A stretch of DNA of 64,000 bases from Hymenobacter sp. APR13 (GCF_000737515.1 NZ_CP006587.1:1779001-1843000), one strand, 5' to 3'. Shown: positions 1 to 8,544, numbered from the stretch's first letter. Numbers and translations: made by a program. The notes: generated from the letters alone by a model not told the origin.

Positions 1-112
1 GCGGGTAGTACACCATCGGCTTGTCGTACACCGGCATCATCTGCTTGGATACGGCCAGGGTAAGGGGGTGCAACCGGGTGCCGGAGCCGCCGGCGAGGAT
101 GATGCCTTTCAT
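1..112 (-). CDS. rfbA: Glucose-1-phosphate thymidylyltransferase, N-terminal fragment
   Basis: Only the first 37 codons are inside the window; the gene runs off the left edge. The start reads [14 protein letters not shown], followed by HPLT and the [15 protein letters not shown] segment, which is the nucleotide-binding signature of RmlA/RfbA (glucose-1-phosphate + dTTP to dTDP-glucose). It is the last gene in transcription order of a minus-strand nucleotide-sugar cluster and fits directly with rfbB, which uses its product. Because the rest is missing, a related sugar nucleotidyltransferase cannot be fully excluded, but the [11 protein letters not shown] block is very typical of RfbA. Confidence 0.85.
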   Translation of the reverse strand, partial: MKGIILAGGSGTRLHPLTLAVSKQMMPVYDKPMVYYP

Positions 113-147
113 AGTAGGGTCTTGAGGGCTTGGGGACTTGGATAAAA

Positions 148-180
148 GAACGTCATGCTTCGGCAAGCTCAGCATGACAG
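148..180. repeat. Family 1 palindrome, short derivative
   Basis: Collapsed copy of the CGTCAT family: GTCATGC and GCATGAC face each other across CTTCGGCAAGCTCA. It fills the gap between the rfbA fragment and the epimerase gene. The outer ends match the full-length copies at 1211 and 14870, but the central loop and one arm are missing. Confidence 0.7.
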
Positions 181-185
181 ACGGA

Positions 186-1193
186 CTAATTCCGCTCGGC
201 AATAAACTCCTGGTTGGTTTTGAACCACTCCAGCGTTTTTTGCAGGCCTTCCTGAATACGGATCTGGGGCTGGTAGCCGAGCAGGTTGTTGGCCTTGCTG
301 ATGTCGGCTAGGGAGTCGCGGATGTCGCCGGCGCGGTCGGGGCCGTACTCGGGGGTGATGTCGGAGCCGGCTTCGGCCTTCAGGATGTTGAACAGGTCGT
401 TGAGCGAGGTGCGGTCGGCCACGGCCACGTTGTACACCTGGTTCACGGCCTCAGGGTTCTGCACCAGCGCCGCCTTGATGTTGGCCTGCACGCAGTTTTC
501 CACAAAGGTAAAGTCGCGGGTCTGGCCCCCGTCACCGTTCATGCGGGGCGGCCGACCTTCCAGCACGGCGTCAATGAACAACGGAATCACGGCGGCGTAG
601 GCCCCGTTCGGGTCCTGGCGCGGGCCGAAGATGTTGAAGTACCGCAGCCCGATGATTTCCATGCCGTAAGTCTTGCCAAACACGTCGGCGTACAGCTCGT
701 TGGCGTACTTGGTGACGGCATAAGGCGAGAGGGGCTTACCGATGCGGTCCTCCACTTTGGGCAGGGCCTTATGGTCGCCGTAGGTGGAGCTGGAGGCCGC
801 GTACACGAAGCGCTTCACGCCCGCTTCCTTGGCTCCTACCAGCATGTTCACGAAGCCGCCCACGTTCACGTCGTTGCTCGTGATGGGGTCGTTGATGGAG
901 CGCGGCACGGAGCCCAGGGCCGCTTGGTGGAGCACCACATCAATACCCTTGCAGGCGTCGATGCAGGTCTGCCGGTCGCGGATGTCGCCTTCGATGACGC
1001 GCAGGGCCGGATTGCTTTCGAACAGCGCCACGTTTTTGCGGAAGCCGTTGGAGAAGTTATCCAGCACACGCACCTCTTTGGCGCCGTACTTGAGCAGGTA
1101 TTCCACCAGGTTTGACCCAATGAAGCCGGCTCCGCCGGTAACGAGGAAGCTCAGGTTATCGAGCGGCTGGTCGTGAAAAGGAGTGTTGTACAT
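186..1193 (-). CDS. tviC: UDP-N-acetylhexosamine(-uronate) 4-epimerase, TviC/WbpP type
   Basis: 335-residue extended short-chain dehydrogenase/reductase. The NAD-binding glycines are G20, G23 and G26 (GGAGFIGS), the catalytic serine lies in AASSSTYGD (about 134-136), and the catalytic pair is Y158/K162 (YAVTK). The blocks [31 protein letters not shown] and [15 protein letters not shown] are those of TviC of the Vi-antigen pathway and of WbpP. These enzymes interconvert UDP-GlcNAc(A) and UDP-GalNAc(A). With the TviB-like dehydrogenase at 3673-4971 it would supply UDP-GalNAcA for a surface polysaccharide. Whether it acts before or after oxidation cannot be read from sequence. Confidence 0.88.
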   Translation of the reverse strand: MYNTPFHDQPLDNLSFLVTGGAGFIGSNLVEYLLKYGAKEVRVLDNFSNGFRKNVALFESNPALRVIEGDIRDRQTCIDACKGIDVVLHQAALGSVPRSINDPITSNDVNVGGFVNMLVGAKEAGVKRFVYAASSSTYGDHKALPKVEDRIGKPLSPYAVTKYANELYADVFGKTYGMEIIGLRYFNIFGPRQDPNGAYAAVIPLFIDAVLEGRPPRMNGDGGQTRDFTFVENCVQANIKAALVQNPEAVNQVYNVAVADRTSLNDLFNILKAEAGSDITPEYGPDRAGDIRDSLADISKANNLLGYQPQIRIQEGLQKTLEWFKTNQEFIAERN

Positions 1194-1210
1194 TTCTTGG
1201 GGATAATCAG

Positions 1211-1310
1211 CACGTCATGCTGAGCTTGTCGAAGCCTCTCTACCGCTTCGCTTGAATACTACTCAAACGTCAGCAGTAGAGATGCTTCGGCAAGCTCAGC
1301 ATGACGTTCT
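1211..1310. repeat. Family 1 palindrome, GCTGAGC subtype
   Basis: About 100 bp inverted repeat. The left arm begins CACGTCATGCTGAGCTTG and reaches GAAGCCTCTCTACCGC; the right arm is AGTAGAGATGCTTCGGCAAG and ends ATGACGTTC. The arms pair with a few mismatches around an AT-richer loop. It fills the gap between rfbB and the epimerase gene. In the direction of transcription it is not followed by a T-run, so it does not look like an intrinsic terminator. Confidence 0.85.
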
Positions 1311-1317
1311 TTCTGAC

Positions 1318-2370
1318 CTAGCGGTTATACTGCTTCTGGTAGTACTCCTGATACTGGCCGCTGGTGACGTTGTTCAACCACTCCTGGTTTTCCAGATACC
1401 AATCTACCGTCTGGCTCAGGCCCTGCTCGAAGGTAACGGACGGTTTCCAGCCCAGCTCGTTCATGATTTTGCTCGAGTCGATGGCGTAGCGCAGGTCGTG
1501 GCCGGCGCGGTCGGTTACGAACTTAATGAGCTTGCGCGAGGTGCCTTTCTCCTTGCCGGTTTTCTCGTCCAGGGTGTCGCAGAGCAGATGAATCAGCTCC
1601 AGGTTGGCCCACTCGTTCACACCGCCGATGTTGTAGGTTTCGCCCACGGTGCCCTTGTGGAATACGGCGTCGATGGCGGTGGCGTGGTCTTTCACGAACA
1701 GCCAGTCGCGCACGTTTTCACCCTTGCCGTACACCGGAATGGCTTCGCCGTGCTGAATGCGGTGGATGGCCAGCGGAATCAGCTTCTCGGGGAAGTGGTT
1801 GGGGCCGTAGTTGTTGGAGCAGTTGCTCAGCTTCACCGGCATGTGGTAGGTGTGGTGCCAGGCCCGCACAAAGTGGTCCGACGACGCCTTGGAGGCCGAG
1901 TAGGGCGAGCGGGGGTCGTAGCTGGTTTCCTCCGTGAACATCTCGGGGCCGAAGTCCAAAGAGCCGTACACCTCGTCGGTACTCACGTGGTAGAACACTT
2001 TGCCCTCGTAGTTGAGCGGCTTCCACAGGTTTTTGGCGGCGTTCAACAAGTGCACCGTGCCCAGCACGTTGGTCTTCACGAAGGCCAGCGGGTCGGTGAT
2101 GCTGCGGTCCACGTGGCTTTCGGCAGCCAGGTGGATCACGGCGTCGGGCTGCTCCGTGGCGAACAGGTTGTCCACGAAAGCTTGGTCGGTGATGTCACCT
2201 TTCACCAGACGGTAGTTGGGCGCGTTTTCAATGTCGCGCAGGTTTTCGAGGTTGCCGGCGTAGGTCAGCGCATCCAGGTTCAGAATCTGATACTCCGGAT
2301 ACTTGGTCACGAACAGGCGCACCACGTGCGACCCAATGAAGCCGGCCCCGCCGGTGATGATGATTTTCAT
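1318..2370 (-). CDS. rfbB: dTDP-glucose 4,6-dehydratase
   Basis: 350 residues, the usual RmlB length. It converts dTDP-glucose to dTDP-4-keto-6-deoxyglucose, step 2 of dTDP-rhamnose synthesis. The Rossmann motif GGAGFIGSH (G7, G10, G13) is followed by LDALTYAGN and LAAESHVDRS, both RmlB hallmarks. The catalytic triad region is STDEVYGS with D132 and E133, and the YxxxK pair is Y157/K161 in YSASKASSDH. The sequence NCSNNYGPNHFPEKLIP is also characteristic. rfbC and rfbD are not in the window; rfbA starts at the left edge. Confidence 0.97.
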   Translation of the reverse strand: MKIIITGGAGFIGSHVVRLFVTKYPEYQILNLDALTYAGNLENLRDIENAPNYRLVKGDITDQAFVDNLFATEQPDAVIHLAAESHVDRSITDPLAFVKTNVLGTVHLLNAAKNLWKPLNYEGKVFYHVSTDEVYGSLDFGPEMFTEETSYDPRSPYSASKASSDHFVRAWHHTYHMPVKLSNCSNNYGPNHFPEKLIPLAIHRIQHGEAIPVYGKGENVRDWLFVKDHATAIDAVFHKGTVGETYNIGGVNEWANLELIHLLCDTLDEKTGKEKGTSRKLIKFVTDRAGHDLRYAIDSSKIMNELGWKPSVTFEQGLSQTVDWYLENQEWLNNVTSGQYQEYYQKQYNR

Positions 2371-2390
2371 ATTGATTTCGTTTGTATTTA

Positions 2391-2493
2391 GAACGTCATG
2401 CAGAGGCGGAGCCGAAGCATCTCGCGTGCTGATGTTGAGTTACTAATCCTGAGTCAGCACGCGAGATGCTTCGCTCCGCTCAGCATGACGTTC
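2391..2493. repeat. Family 1 palindrome, mixed subtype
   Basis: Inverted repeat starting GAACGTCATGCAGAGGCGG and ending CGCTCAGCATGACGTTC. The inner arms GAAGCATCTCGCGTGCTGA and TCAGCACGCGAGATGCTTC pair perfectly. It lies between galE and rfbB. The outer left arm reads CAGAGGCGG where other copies have CTGAGC, so the outer stem is imperfect. Confidence 0.85.
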
Positions 2494-2504
2494 TTTTTTC
2501 TCGT

Positions 2505-3530
2505 TTACTTACCCAAGGCCTGCTGCCACTTCCAGGAGCTGGCCAAGGCTTCCTCCAGGGAGGCAGATGTCTGGAAGCCCAAAGTTTCCACCGAGCGGGT
2601 GACGTCGGCGTAGATGGCCGGCACGTCGCCGGGGCGGGCGGGGCCGATTTTGTAGTTCAGCTTCTGGCCGGTGGCGCGCTCGAAAGCCTGCACCACTTCC
2701 AGCACCGAGTTGCCGCGGCCGGTACCCACGTTGAAGGTTTCCACCGTTTCGCCGGTTTTGTCCAGCAGGCGCTGCACGGCTACTACGTGGGCCTTGGCCA
2801 GGTCCACCACGTGCACGTAGTCGCGGATGTTGGTACCGTCGGGCGTGTCGTAGGTGTCACCATTCACCGTGAGCTGCTCGCGGATGCCGGCGGCCGTCTG
2901 GGTCACGTACGGAATCAGGTTCTGGGGCACGCCCAGCGGCAGCTCCCCGATTTTGGCCGAGGCGTGGGCCCCGATCGGGTTGAAGTAACGCAGCAGAATG
3001 GTGCGCAGCGTGTTCTCGGGCGCGGCGGCTACGTCGCGCAGGATATCCTCGCACATCTGCTTGGTAGCGCCATAGGGCGAGTTGGCCTTTTTGGTGGGCG
3101 TCTGCTCGGTGACGGGCAGCGCGTCGGGCACGCCGTACACGGTGCACGACGACGAGAACACCAGGGCCTCCACGCCAAACTCGCGCATCACCTGCAGCAA
3201 GGTAAGCAAGGAGCCGACGTTGTTCTGGTAGTATTCCAGCGGCTTATGCATCGACTCGCCCACGGCTTTGTAGGCCGCGAAGTGAATCACGCCACGCAGA
3301 CTGCCTTCCTCGGCAAACACCGCCCGCAACGCCTCGGCGTCGTTGCAGTCGATGCGGTGCAGCGGCACTTTCACGCCCAGAATTTCCTCTACGCCCGTCA
3401 GCGCCGACTCCCGCGAGTTACTGAAATTGTCGATGATAATCGGCTGAAAACCGGCCTCGTACAACTCCACCACCGCGTGCGAGCCAATGTAGCCCGCGCC
3501 TCCCGTTACTAGTATTTTCGTGCGTTCCAT
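2505..3530 (-). CDS. galE: UDP-glucose 4-epimerase
   Basis: 341 residues, typical GalE size. It interconverts UDP-glucose and UDP-galactose with bound NAD. The N-terminal GGAGYIGSH motif (G10, G13, G16) is followed by DNFSNS and HFAAYKAVGES, a GalE-specific block. The catalytic serine/threonine region is SSSCTVYG (126-133) and the catalytic pair is Y153/K157 in SPYGATK. The C-terminal half has the NVGTGRGNSVLEVV and IGPARPGDVPAIYAD blocks. It sits within the minus-strand nucleotide-sugar cluster and would supply UDP-galactose for polysaccharide assembly. Confidence 0.96.
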   Translation of the reverse strand: MERTKILVTGGAGYIGSHAVVELYEAGFQPIIIDNFSNSRESALTGVEEILGVKVPLHRIDCNDAEALRAVFAEEGSLRGVIHFAAYKAVGESMHKPLEYYQNNVGSLLTLLQVMREFGVEALVFSSSCTVYGVPDALPVTEQTPTKKANSPYGATKQMCEDILRDVAAAPENTLRTILLRYFNPIGAHASAKIGELPLGVPQNLIPYVTQTAAGIREQLTVNGDTYDTPDGTNIRDYVHVVDLAKAHVVAVQRLLDKTGETVETFNVGTGRGNSVLEVVQAFERATGQKLNYKIGPARPGDVPAIYADVTRSVETLGFQTSASLEEALASSWKWQQALGK

Positions 3531-3544
3531 AGCAGTTCGTTGTG

Positions 3545-3655
3545 TGTCATGCTGAGCGCAGCCGAAGCATCTCTACCGCTTCGTTGTGGTAGTAATTAAT
3601 TACCCTTGGTAGAGATGCTTCGACTGCGGCTGCGCCTTCGCTCAGCATGACGTTC
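3545..3655. repeat. Family 1 palindrome, GCTGAGC subtype
   Basis: Inverted repeat between the dehydrogenase gene and galE. The left arm begins TGTCATGCTGAGCGCAGCCG and continues GAAGCATCTCTACC; the right arm is GGTAGAGATGCTTCGACTGC and ends GCTCAGCATGACGTTC. The right arm carries an insertion (TGCGGCTGCGCCTTC), so the two arms differ in length. Confidence 0.85.
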
Positions 3656-3672
3656 TTATTTCACTCAAACCC

Positions 3673-4971
3673 TTACAGGCTCCAGTACTGCATGTCCTGC
3701 ACCTTGCCGCGGAACAGGCCCTTCAAATCCACCAGCACTGCGTTTTCGCTGGTGATGGACTGGAAGTAGGCTTCGTCGTGCTGGGTGTAGGGCTGGTGGC
3801 TGACGGCCACGATGACGGCGTCGTAGTCGGTGCGGACTTCGGCGGCGGGCGTCAGGCGGAAGCCGTACTCGTGGTGCAGCTCGTCGCTATCAGCATGCGG
3901 GTCCACGATGTCCACGTTCACCGAGAAGTTCTTCAGCTCCTGAATCACGTCGGCCACCTTGGAGTTGCGGATGTCCTCCACGTTTTCCTTGAAGGTCGCG
4001 CCCATTACCAGCACGCGGCTTTTGGCCACGTCCTTGCCTTTTTTGATCATCATCTGCACGGTTTTCCGTGCGATGTAGGCGCCCATGTTATCGTTGGTGG
4101 TGCGGCCGCTCAGAATCACCTTGGCGTCGTAACCCAGCTCCTTGGCCTTGTAGGTCAGGTAGTAGGGGTCCACGCCGATGCAGTGGCCGCCCACCAGACC
4201 GGGCGAGAACTTCAGGAAGTTCCACTTGGTGCCGGCGGCTTCCAGTACCTCGTACGTGTTGATGTTCATGCGGTCGAAAATCATCGACAGCTCGTTCATC
4301 AGGGCAATGTTCACGTCGCGCTGGGTATTTTCGATGATCTTGGCGGCCTCGGCTACCTTGATGCTGCTGGCGCGATGCACGCCGGCTTTCACTACCAACT
4401 CGTAGGTCTTGGCAATTTCCTCCAGCGACTCTGCGTCGCAGCCGGCTACTACCTTGATGATGCTGCTGAGCGTGTGCTCTTTGTCGCCGGGGTTGATGCG
4501 CTCGGGCGAGTAGCCCACTTTGAAGTCGCCGTTGGCGAAGCTCAGGCCCGAGTGCTTTTCCATCACCGGAATGCAGTCATCCTCGGTGCAGCCGGGGTAC
4601 ACGGTGCTTTCAAACACCACGTAGTCACCCTTCTTGAGCACCTTGCCCACCGACGACGAAGCGCCTAGCAGCGGCTTAAGGTCGGGCTGGGCGTGCTCGT
4701 CGATGGGCGTAGGCACGGCCACGATGTAGAACGTGGCTTCGCGCAGCACGTCCAGCGAATCGGTAAACGTGATGTCGCAGCCTTCGAAATCCTTGGCTTC
4801 CAGCTCGCCGCTGGGGTCCACGTGGTTGCGCATCATGTCCACGCGCTTGGCGTTGATGTCGAATCCGATAACCTGAATTTTGCGGGCGAATTCGAGGGCG
4901 ATGGGCAAGCCGACGTAGCCGAGGCCGATAACGGCCAGCTTGGCCTCTTTGCGAAGTAGTTGCTCGTACAC
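3673..4971 (-). CDS. tviB: UDP-N-acetylhexosamine 6-dehydrogenase, TviB/WbpO type
   Basis: 432-residue nucleotide-sugar dehydrogenase that oxidises C6 of UDP-GlcNAc or UDP-GalNAc to the uronic acid with two NAD. The N-terminal NAD motif is VIGLGYVGLP (G16, G18, G21). Also present are VPTPID, ESTVYPGCTED, VGYSPERINPGDKEH, and the central helix IKVAEAAKIIENTQRD with K205. The catalytic cysteine is C264 in GLVGGHCIGVDPYYL. The C-terminal domain has the VMGATFKENVEDIRNSKV block. Overall it reads very close to TviB. Together with the epimerase at 186-1193 it predicts an N-acetylgalactosaminuronic acid-containing polysaccharide. Confidence 0.92.
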   Translation of the reverse strand: MYEQLLRKEAKLAVIGLGYVGLPIALEFARKIQVIGFDINAKRVDMMRNHVDPSGELEAKDFEGCDITFTDSLDVLREATFYIVAVPTPIDEHAQPDLKPLLGASSSVGKVLKKGDYVVFESTVYPGCTEDDCIPVMEKHSGLSFANGDFKVGYSPERINPGDKEHTLSSIIKVVAGCDAESLEEIAKTYELVVKAGVHRASSIKVAEAAKIIENTQRDVNIALMNELSMIFDRMNINTYEVLEAAGTKWNFLKFSPGLVGGHCIGVDPYYLTYKAKELGYDAKVILSGRTTNDNMGAYIARKTVQMMIKKGKDVAKSRVLVMGATFKENVEDIRNSKVADVIQELKNFSVNVDIVDPHADSDELHHEYGFRLTPAAEVRTDYDAVIVAVSHQPYTQHDEAYFQSITSENAVLVDLKGLFRGKVQDMQYWSL

Positions 4972-5046
4972 GATTGGAATCTTAGGGACGTAAAGTCTTG
5001 AATTTCGGAGAGTTGAAAGCGGAGTTCCGGCGGACAGCCAGTGGCG

Positions 5047-5640
5047 TCAGGAATCGGGGCTAATACGAGAAACCTGCCCTTCGGTTAGGAGGTATTCGGC
5101 CCCGCTGCCCGGGCAGAAGGCCCGGCCGGCGGCGTCAAACACCAGTGCATAGCCCTGCTCGCTCATCCAGCCGCGTTGGCGGGCCGGATTGCCGTAGGCC
5201 AGCGCGTAGGCCGGCAAGCTGCGCGTGACCACCGAGCCGGCGCCCACAAACGCGTATTTTCCCAGCCTGACGCCGCACACCACGGTGGCATTGGCCCCGA
5301 TGCTGACGCCCTGCTCCAGCACGGTGGGCTGGTACTCGTGGCGGCGCACCACGGCCGCCCGCGGATTGAGCACGTTGGTAAACACGGCCGAAGGCCCGAT
5401 GAATACATCATCGTGGCACTCGACGCCAGTGTAGAGGCTCACGTTGTTCTGCACCTTCACGTTGCGGCCCAACGTCACGCCGTCGGCCACAAATACGTTC
5501 TGGCCCAGGCTGCAGCCTTCGCCCAGCACCGCACCCGCGCTTACGTGGCAGAAGTGCCAGATCCGGCTGCCGGCCCCGATACGGATGCCCTCGTCGAGGA
5601 CGGCAGTAGGGTGCGCGTAGTAGGCAGGGGCGTCAGTCAT
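5047..5640 (-). CDS. Hexapeptide-repeat sugar N-acetyltransferase, WbpD/WlbB-like
   Basis: 197 residues from the ATG at 5640; an ATG 45 bases upstream (5685) is in frame but adds a non-conserved leader, so the later start is preferred. Successive hexapeptides (IGAGSRIWHFCHV, LGEGCSLGQNVFV, LGRNVKVQNNVSL, CHDDVFIGPSAVFTN, SIGANATVVCGVRLGKYAFVG; written as separate segments) indicate a left-handed beta-helix. The SRIWHFCHVS and VQNNVSLYTGV blocks match enzymes that acetylate the 3-amino group of UDP-GlcNAc3NA. It is the first gene in transcription order of the polysaccharide cluster. The matching aminotransferase is not in this window. Confidence 0.8.
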   Translation of the reverse strand: MTDAPAYYAHPTAVLDEGIRIGAGSRIWHFCHVSAGAVLGEGCSLGQNVFVADGVTLGRNVKVQNNVSLYTGVECHDDVFIGPSAVFTNVLNPRAAVVRRHEYQPTVLEQGVSIGANATVVCGVRLGKYAFVGAGSVVTRSLPAYALAYGNPARQRGWMSEQGYALVFDAAGRAFCPGSGAEYLLTEGQVSRISPDS

Positions 5641-5775
5641 AGAGGGCAACTGGTTCAGCGGGCAAAGGTAAGGCTTTATGCCCATGTAGCATAAGCCTTG
5701 GCCTGAGCCATGCCCGGGGCTGCCAGGCGCAAGCAGCCAGTTCAGCCACCGGCAGCGTGTCGGGCCGGGCGCGGC

Positions 5776-6633
5776 TTACTCCCAGCTGGCCCGCACCAGC
5801 CGTTGTTTGCCGAAGATGTCGGCCCGGGCGGCGGCCTGCGTGTAGCCGAGGCCGGTGAGCAGGGCCAGCGTCTGGGCGGCGTACTGCTCGTTGATTTCAA
5901 AGTAGAGCGCGCCGCCCGGCCGCAGCAGCGTGGTGCCCAGTTCGGCAATGCGGCGGTAGAACAGCAGCGGGTCGTGGTCGGGCACGAACAGGGCGGTGGC
6001 GGGCTCGTAGTCGAGCACGTTAGGGCGCATCAGGGGCCGCTCGTTTTCCAGCACGTAGGGCGGGTTGCTCACCAGCACATCCAGGCTGTGGGGCTCGATT
6101 TTGGGAGTTTGGGTCAGGATATCAAGCTGCTGAAAGTCGATTTCGCAGCCGTAGCGGCAGGCGTTGCGGCGCGCCACGGCCAAGGCCTCGGCCGATACAT
6201 CGACGGCTACAGTACGGGTGGGCTCCAGCGCCTGGCACAGCGCCAGCGGAATACAGCCGCTGCCCGTGCCCACATCCAGCACCGACAGCGCCGGACGGTG
6301 GCGCTGCTCCTCCACAATCAGCTGCACCAGCTCCTCGGTTTCGGGGCGCGGAATGAGCGTGGCGGGCGTCACTTCCAGCTCCAGACCCGCAAAGTGGGCC
6401 ACGCCCAGCACGTACTGCATCGGCTCGTGGCGCAGCAGCCGTGCCTGCAGCGTCGGCAGCTGCTCGGCCACGTCGGGCAGCACGGGCGCGTCGGCCTGCA
6501 TGCGGCGTTGCAGGGGCGTGAGCTGCAGCAGGTGCTCCAGCACCTGCCCCGCAATGCTGGCCGCTTCCGAAGCCGGGTAGATGGTTTCCAGGGCAGAAGA
6601 AAAGTCGTGGGTGAGCTGGCGGAGCGTGGGCAT
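5776..6633 (-). CDS. prmC: Release factor glutamine N5-methyltransferase
   Basis: 285 residues starting at the ATG at 6633; the frame is open further upstream but that part is low-complexity and unconserved. An N-terminal helical domain (about 1-85) precedes a class I methyltransferase fold with LDVGTGSGCIPLAL (SAM-binding) and the catalytic VSNPPYV (NPPY at 190-193). The linker PRPETEELVQ is also typical of HemK/PrmC. It methylates the GGQ glutamine of RF1/RF2. A perfect TAnnTTTG box ends five bases before the start codon, suggesting a very short leader. Divergent from ribD. Confidence 0.95.
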   Translation of the reverse strand: MPTLRQLTHDFSSALETIYPASEAASIAGQVLEHLLQLTPLQRRMQADAPVLPDVAEQLPTLQARLLRHEPMQYVLGVAHFAGLELEVTPATLIPRPETEELVQLIVEEQRHRPALSVLDVGTGSGCIPLALCQALEPTRTVAVDVSAEALAVARRNACRYGCEIDFQQLDILTQTPKIEPHSLDVLVSNPPYVLENERPLMRPNVLDYEPATALFVPDHDPLLFYRRIAELGTTLLRPGGALYFEINEQYAAQTLALLTGLGYTQAAARADIFGKQRLVRASWE

Positions 6634-6637
6634 GGCC

Positions 6638-6645
6638 CAAAAGTA
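6638..6645 (-). promoter_or_regulatory. Putative -7 box (TACTTTTG) of prmC
   Basis: Perfect match to the Bacteroidota primary sigma factor -7 consensus TAnnTTTG, reading on the minus strand. The box ends five bases before the prmC ATG, so the transcript would be leaderless or nearly so. No clear TTTG element lies about 20 bases upstream. Confidence 0.4.
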
Positions 6646-6818
6646 CGACCCAGCGCCCGCACCGGCCGGCCGCCGCCCACGCAGGACGCCACACCGGGCT
6701 TTGAAGCGCTGCCGAACAGGGCCGGAGCCGGCCGGACTGAATTCTATACCCGGCCGGTGCGCCGCCAACCGGCTGCTTCGCGCTACTTTCGCTTTTCCGC
6801 AACCCCACCGCCCCGCCA

Positions 6819-7859
6819 ATGCCTGCTTCCCCCGACTTCGACCTGCTGATGATGCGCCGCGCCCTGGACCTGGCCCGCCTCGGTACCGGCTACGCCCGGC
6901 CTAACCCGCTGGTGGGCTGCGTCATCACCCACGAGGGCCGCATCATCGGGGAAGGCTGGCACCGGCAGTACGGCGGCCCCCACGCCGAGGTGAATGCCGT
7001 GGCGGCCGTTTCGGACCCGACACTGCTGCGCCACAGCCGCGCTTACGTGACGCTGGAACCCTGCGCCCACCACGGCAAAACCCCGCCCTGCGCCGATTTG
7101 CTGATTGCGCACGGCATCCCGGAAGTGGTGGTCTGCAACCTCGACCCCAACCCGCTGGTGGCCGGGCGCGGCCTGGAGAAGCTGCGGGCGGCCGGCATCC
7201 AAGTGGAAACCGGCGTGCTGGAAGCGGAGGGCCGCTGGCTGAACCGGCGCTTTTTCACGTTTCAGGAAAAGAAGCGGCCCTATGTGGTGCTGAAATGGGC
7301 TGAAACCGCCGACGGCTACCTGGCCGGGCCCTACTTTCAGCCGGTGGCCATCAGCGGCGAGCTGGCCCGCGTGGCGGTGCACCGCTGGCGCAGCGAGGAG
7401 CACGGCATTCTGGTGGGCACGCGCACGGCCCTGCACGACAACCCCCACCTGAACGTGCGCGAGTGGCCCGGCCCCGACCCCATTCGGCTGGTCATCGATA
7501 AAAACCTGAGCTTGCCGCCCACCCATCACCTGTTCGATGGCCGCCAGCCCACGGTGGTCTTCACCTACCGCGAGCGGGCCACCAAAGACAACCTGGGCTT
7601 TGTGCGGCTCTCGGAAGCCGAAGACCTGTTTCCGCAGATTTTCCACAACCTCTACCAGCGCAACGTGCAGTCGGTGCTGGTGGAAGGAGGGCCTACGGTG
7701 CTCAACTCGCTGCTGAAAGACGGCCTCTGGGACGAAATCCGGATTCTGCGCAGCCCCCGCCGGCTGGGCGGCGGCGTGGCCGCCCCCAGCCCCGGCCTCT
7801 GCGGCCTGCGCCAGCACACCCGCCTCGGCGACGACGAGCTGTTTGTGTATGTAAACTGA
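6819..7859 (+). CDS. ribD: Bifunctional riboflavin deaminase/reductase
   Basis: 346 residues, normal RibD length. The N-terminal cytidine-deaminase-like domain carries the zinc site HAEVNA (H55, E57) and PCAHHGKTPPC (C82, C91). The C-terminal domain (about 150-346) is the RibD-type reductase with KWAETADGYLAG, DNPHLNVREWPGPDPIRLVID and VEGGPTVLNSLL. It catalyses the second and third steps of riboflavin synthesis from GTP. It starts about 185 bases from the divergent prmC gene. The stop codon is followed directly by a tract of GGTGATGA repeats. Confidence 0.96.
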   Translation: MPASPDFDLLMMRRALDLARLGTGYARPNPLVGCVITHEGRIIGEGWHRQYGGPHAEVNAVAAVSDPTLLRHSRAYVTLEPCAHHGKTPPCADLLIAHGIPEVVVCNLDPNPLVAGRGLEKLRAAGIQVETGVLEAEGRWLNRRFFTFQEKKRPYVVLKWAETADGYLAGPYFQPVAISGELARVAVHRWRSEEHGILVGTRTALHDNPHLNVREWPGPDPIRLVIDKNLSLPPTHHLFDGRQPTVVFTYRERATKDNLGFVRLSEAEDLFPQIFHNLYQRNVQSVLVEGGPTVLNSLLKDGLWDEIRILRSPRRLGGGVAAPSPGLCGLRQHTRLGDDELFVYVN

Positions 7860-7870
7860 GGTGATTTTTG

Positions 7871-8040
7871 GTGATGAGGTGATGAGGTAATGGAGTGATG
7901 AAGTGACAGGCAGAGGGCTCATCTGCAGGCAGTATCTTTGTCGAGGGCAAGCTGCTTTGATGCCGCCAATTCCATAATAGCCTGTTACCTACTCCCTATC
8001 ACCTGTTACCCCATTACTTCATCACTTCATTACCTCACCA
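7871..8040. repeat. Family 3 GGTGATGA tracts in inverted orientation
   Basis: The gap after ribD starts with GTGATGAGGTGATGAGG and related units (7871-7910). The region 7981-8040 holds the reverse-complement pattern (CATTACTTCATCACTTCAT). The two tracts could fold back on one another around a 70-base loop that contains TATCTTTG, a possible -7 box for the downstream gene at about 7930. Confidence 0.6.
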
Positions 8041-8061
8041 CCCCAACCCACTCACCAAGCC

Positions 8062-8544
8062 ATGGCCGAAGAACTCACCCTTGACACCACGCTCACCAAA
8101 GCCGAGCAATACCGCCAGCTGCTCCCGCAAATTGAAGCCCTGACCACCGGGGAGCCCGACCTCACCGCCAACCTGGCCAACACGGCCGCCGCCCTGCGGC
8201 AGGCATTCGGCTTCTTTTGGGTGGGCTTCTACCTCGTGAAGGGCGAAGAATTGGTGCTGGGGCCATTTCAGGGGCCTATTGCCTGCACCCGCATCCGGCA
8301 CGGCAAAGGCGTGTGCGGCGCCAGCTGGGCCCAGGCCGCCACGCTGCTCGTTCCCGACGTGGAGCAATTCCCCGGCCACATTGCCTGCAGCTCGGAAAGT
8401 AAGTCGGAAATCGTAGTGCCGGTAATGAAAAACGGCCAGGTAGTAGCCGTGCTCGATGTCGACAGCGACCAGCTCAACGACTTCGACCACGACGACCAGC
8501 AGGCCCTGGAGCAGCTGATGCAGTTGGCCGCCACCTGGTTTTAG
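8062..8544 (+). CDS. msrC: Free methionine-(R)-sulfoxide reductase, GAF domain
   Basis: 160-residue single GAF-domain protein of the fRMsr/YebR family, which reduces free methionine-R-sulfoxide with thioredoxin. The three redox cysteines are C75 (PIACTRI), C85 (GKGVCG) and C109 (HIACSSES). Their spacing (10 and 24 residues) equals that of the E. coli enzyme. The FFWVGFYLVKGEELVLGPFQ segment and SKSEIVVPV are also family-specific. The next gene starts 12 bases downstream on the same strand, so the two are probably co-transcribed. Confidence 0.93.
   Translation: MAEELTLDTTLTKAEQYRQLLPQIEALTTGEPDLTANLANTAAALRQAFGFFWVGFYLVKGEELVLGPFQGPIACTRIRHGKGVCGASWAQAATLLVPDVEQFPGHIACSSESKSEIVVPVMKNGQVVAVLDVDSDQLNDFDHDDQQALEQLMQLAATWF

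Noticed and set aside
1252..2391. A 379-codon plus-strand frame opposite rfbB, and similar long antisense frames opposite galE, gdhA, nusB and the leucine dehydrogenase gene
   Set aside because: All mirror strongly conserved enzymes on the minus strand; long antisense frames are normal in high-GC DNA.
2391..2493. Family 1 palindromes as ordinary intrinsic terminators
   Set aside because: At 1211, 2391 and 46726 the T-rich side faces against the direction of transcription, and the copy at 13716 lies between divergent genes, so termination cannot be their general role.
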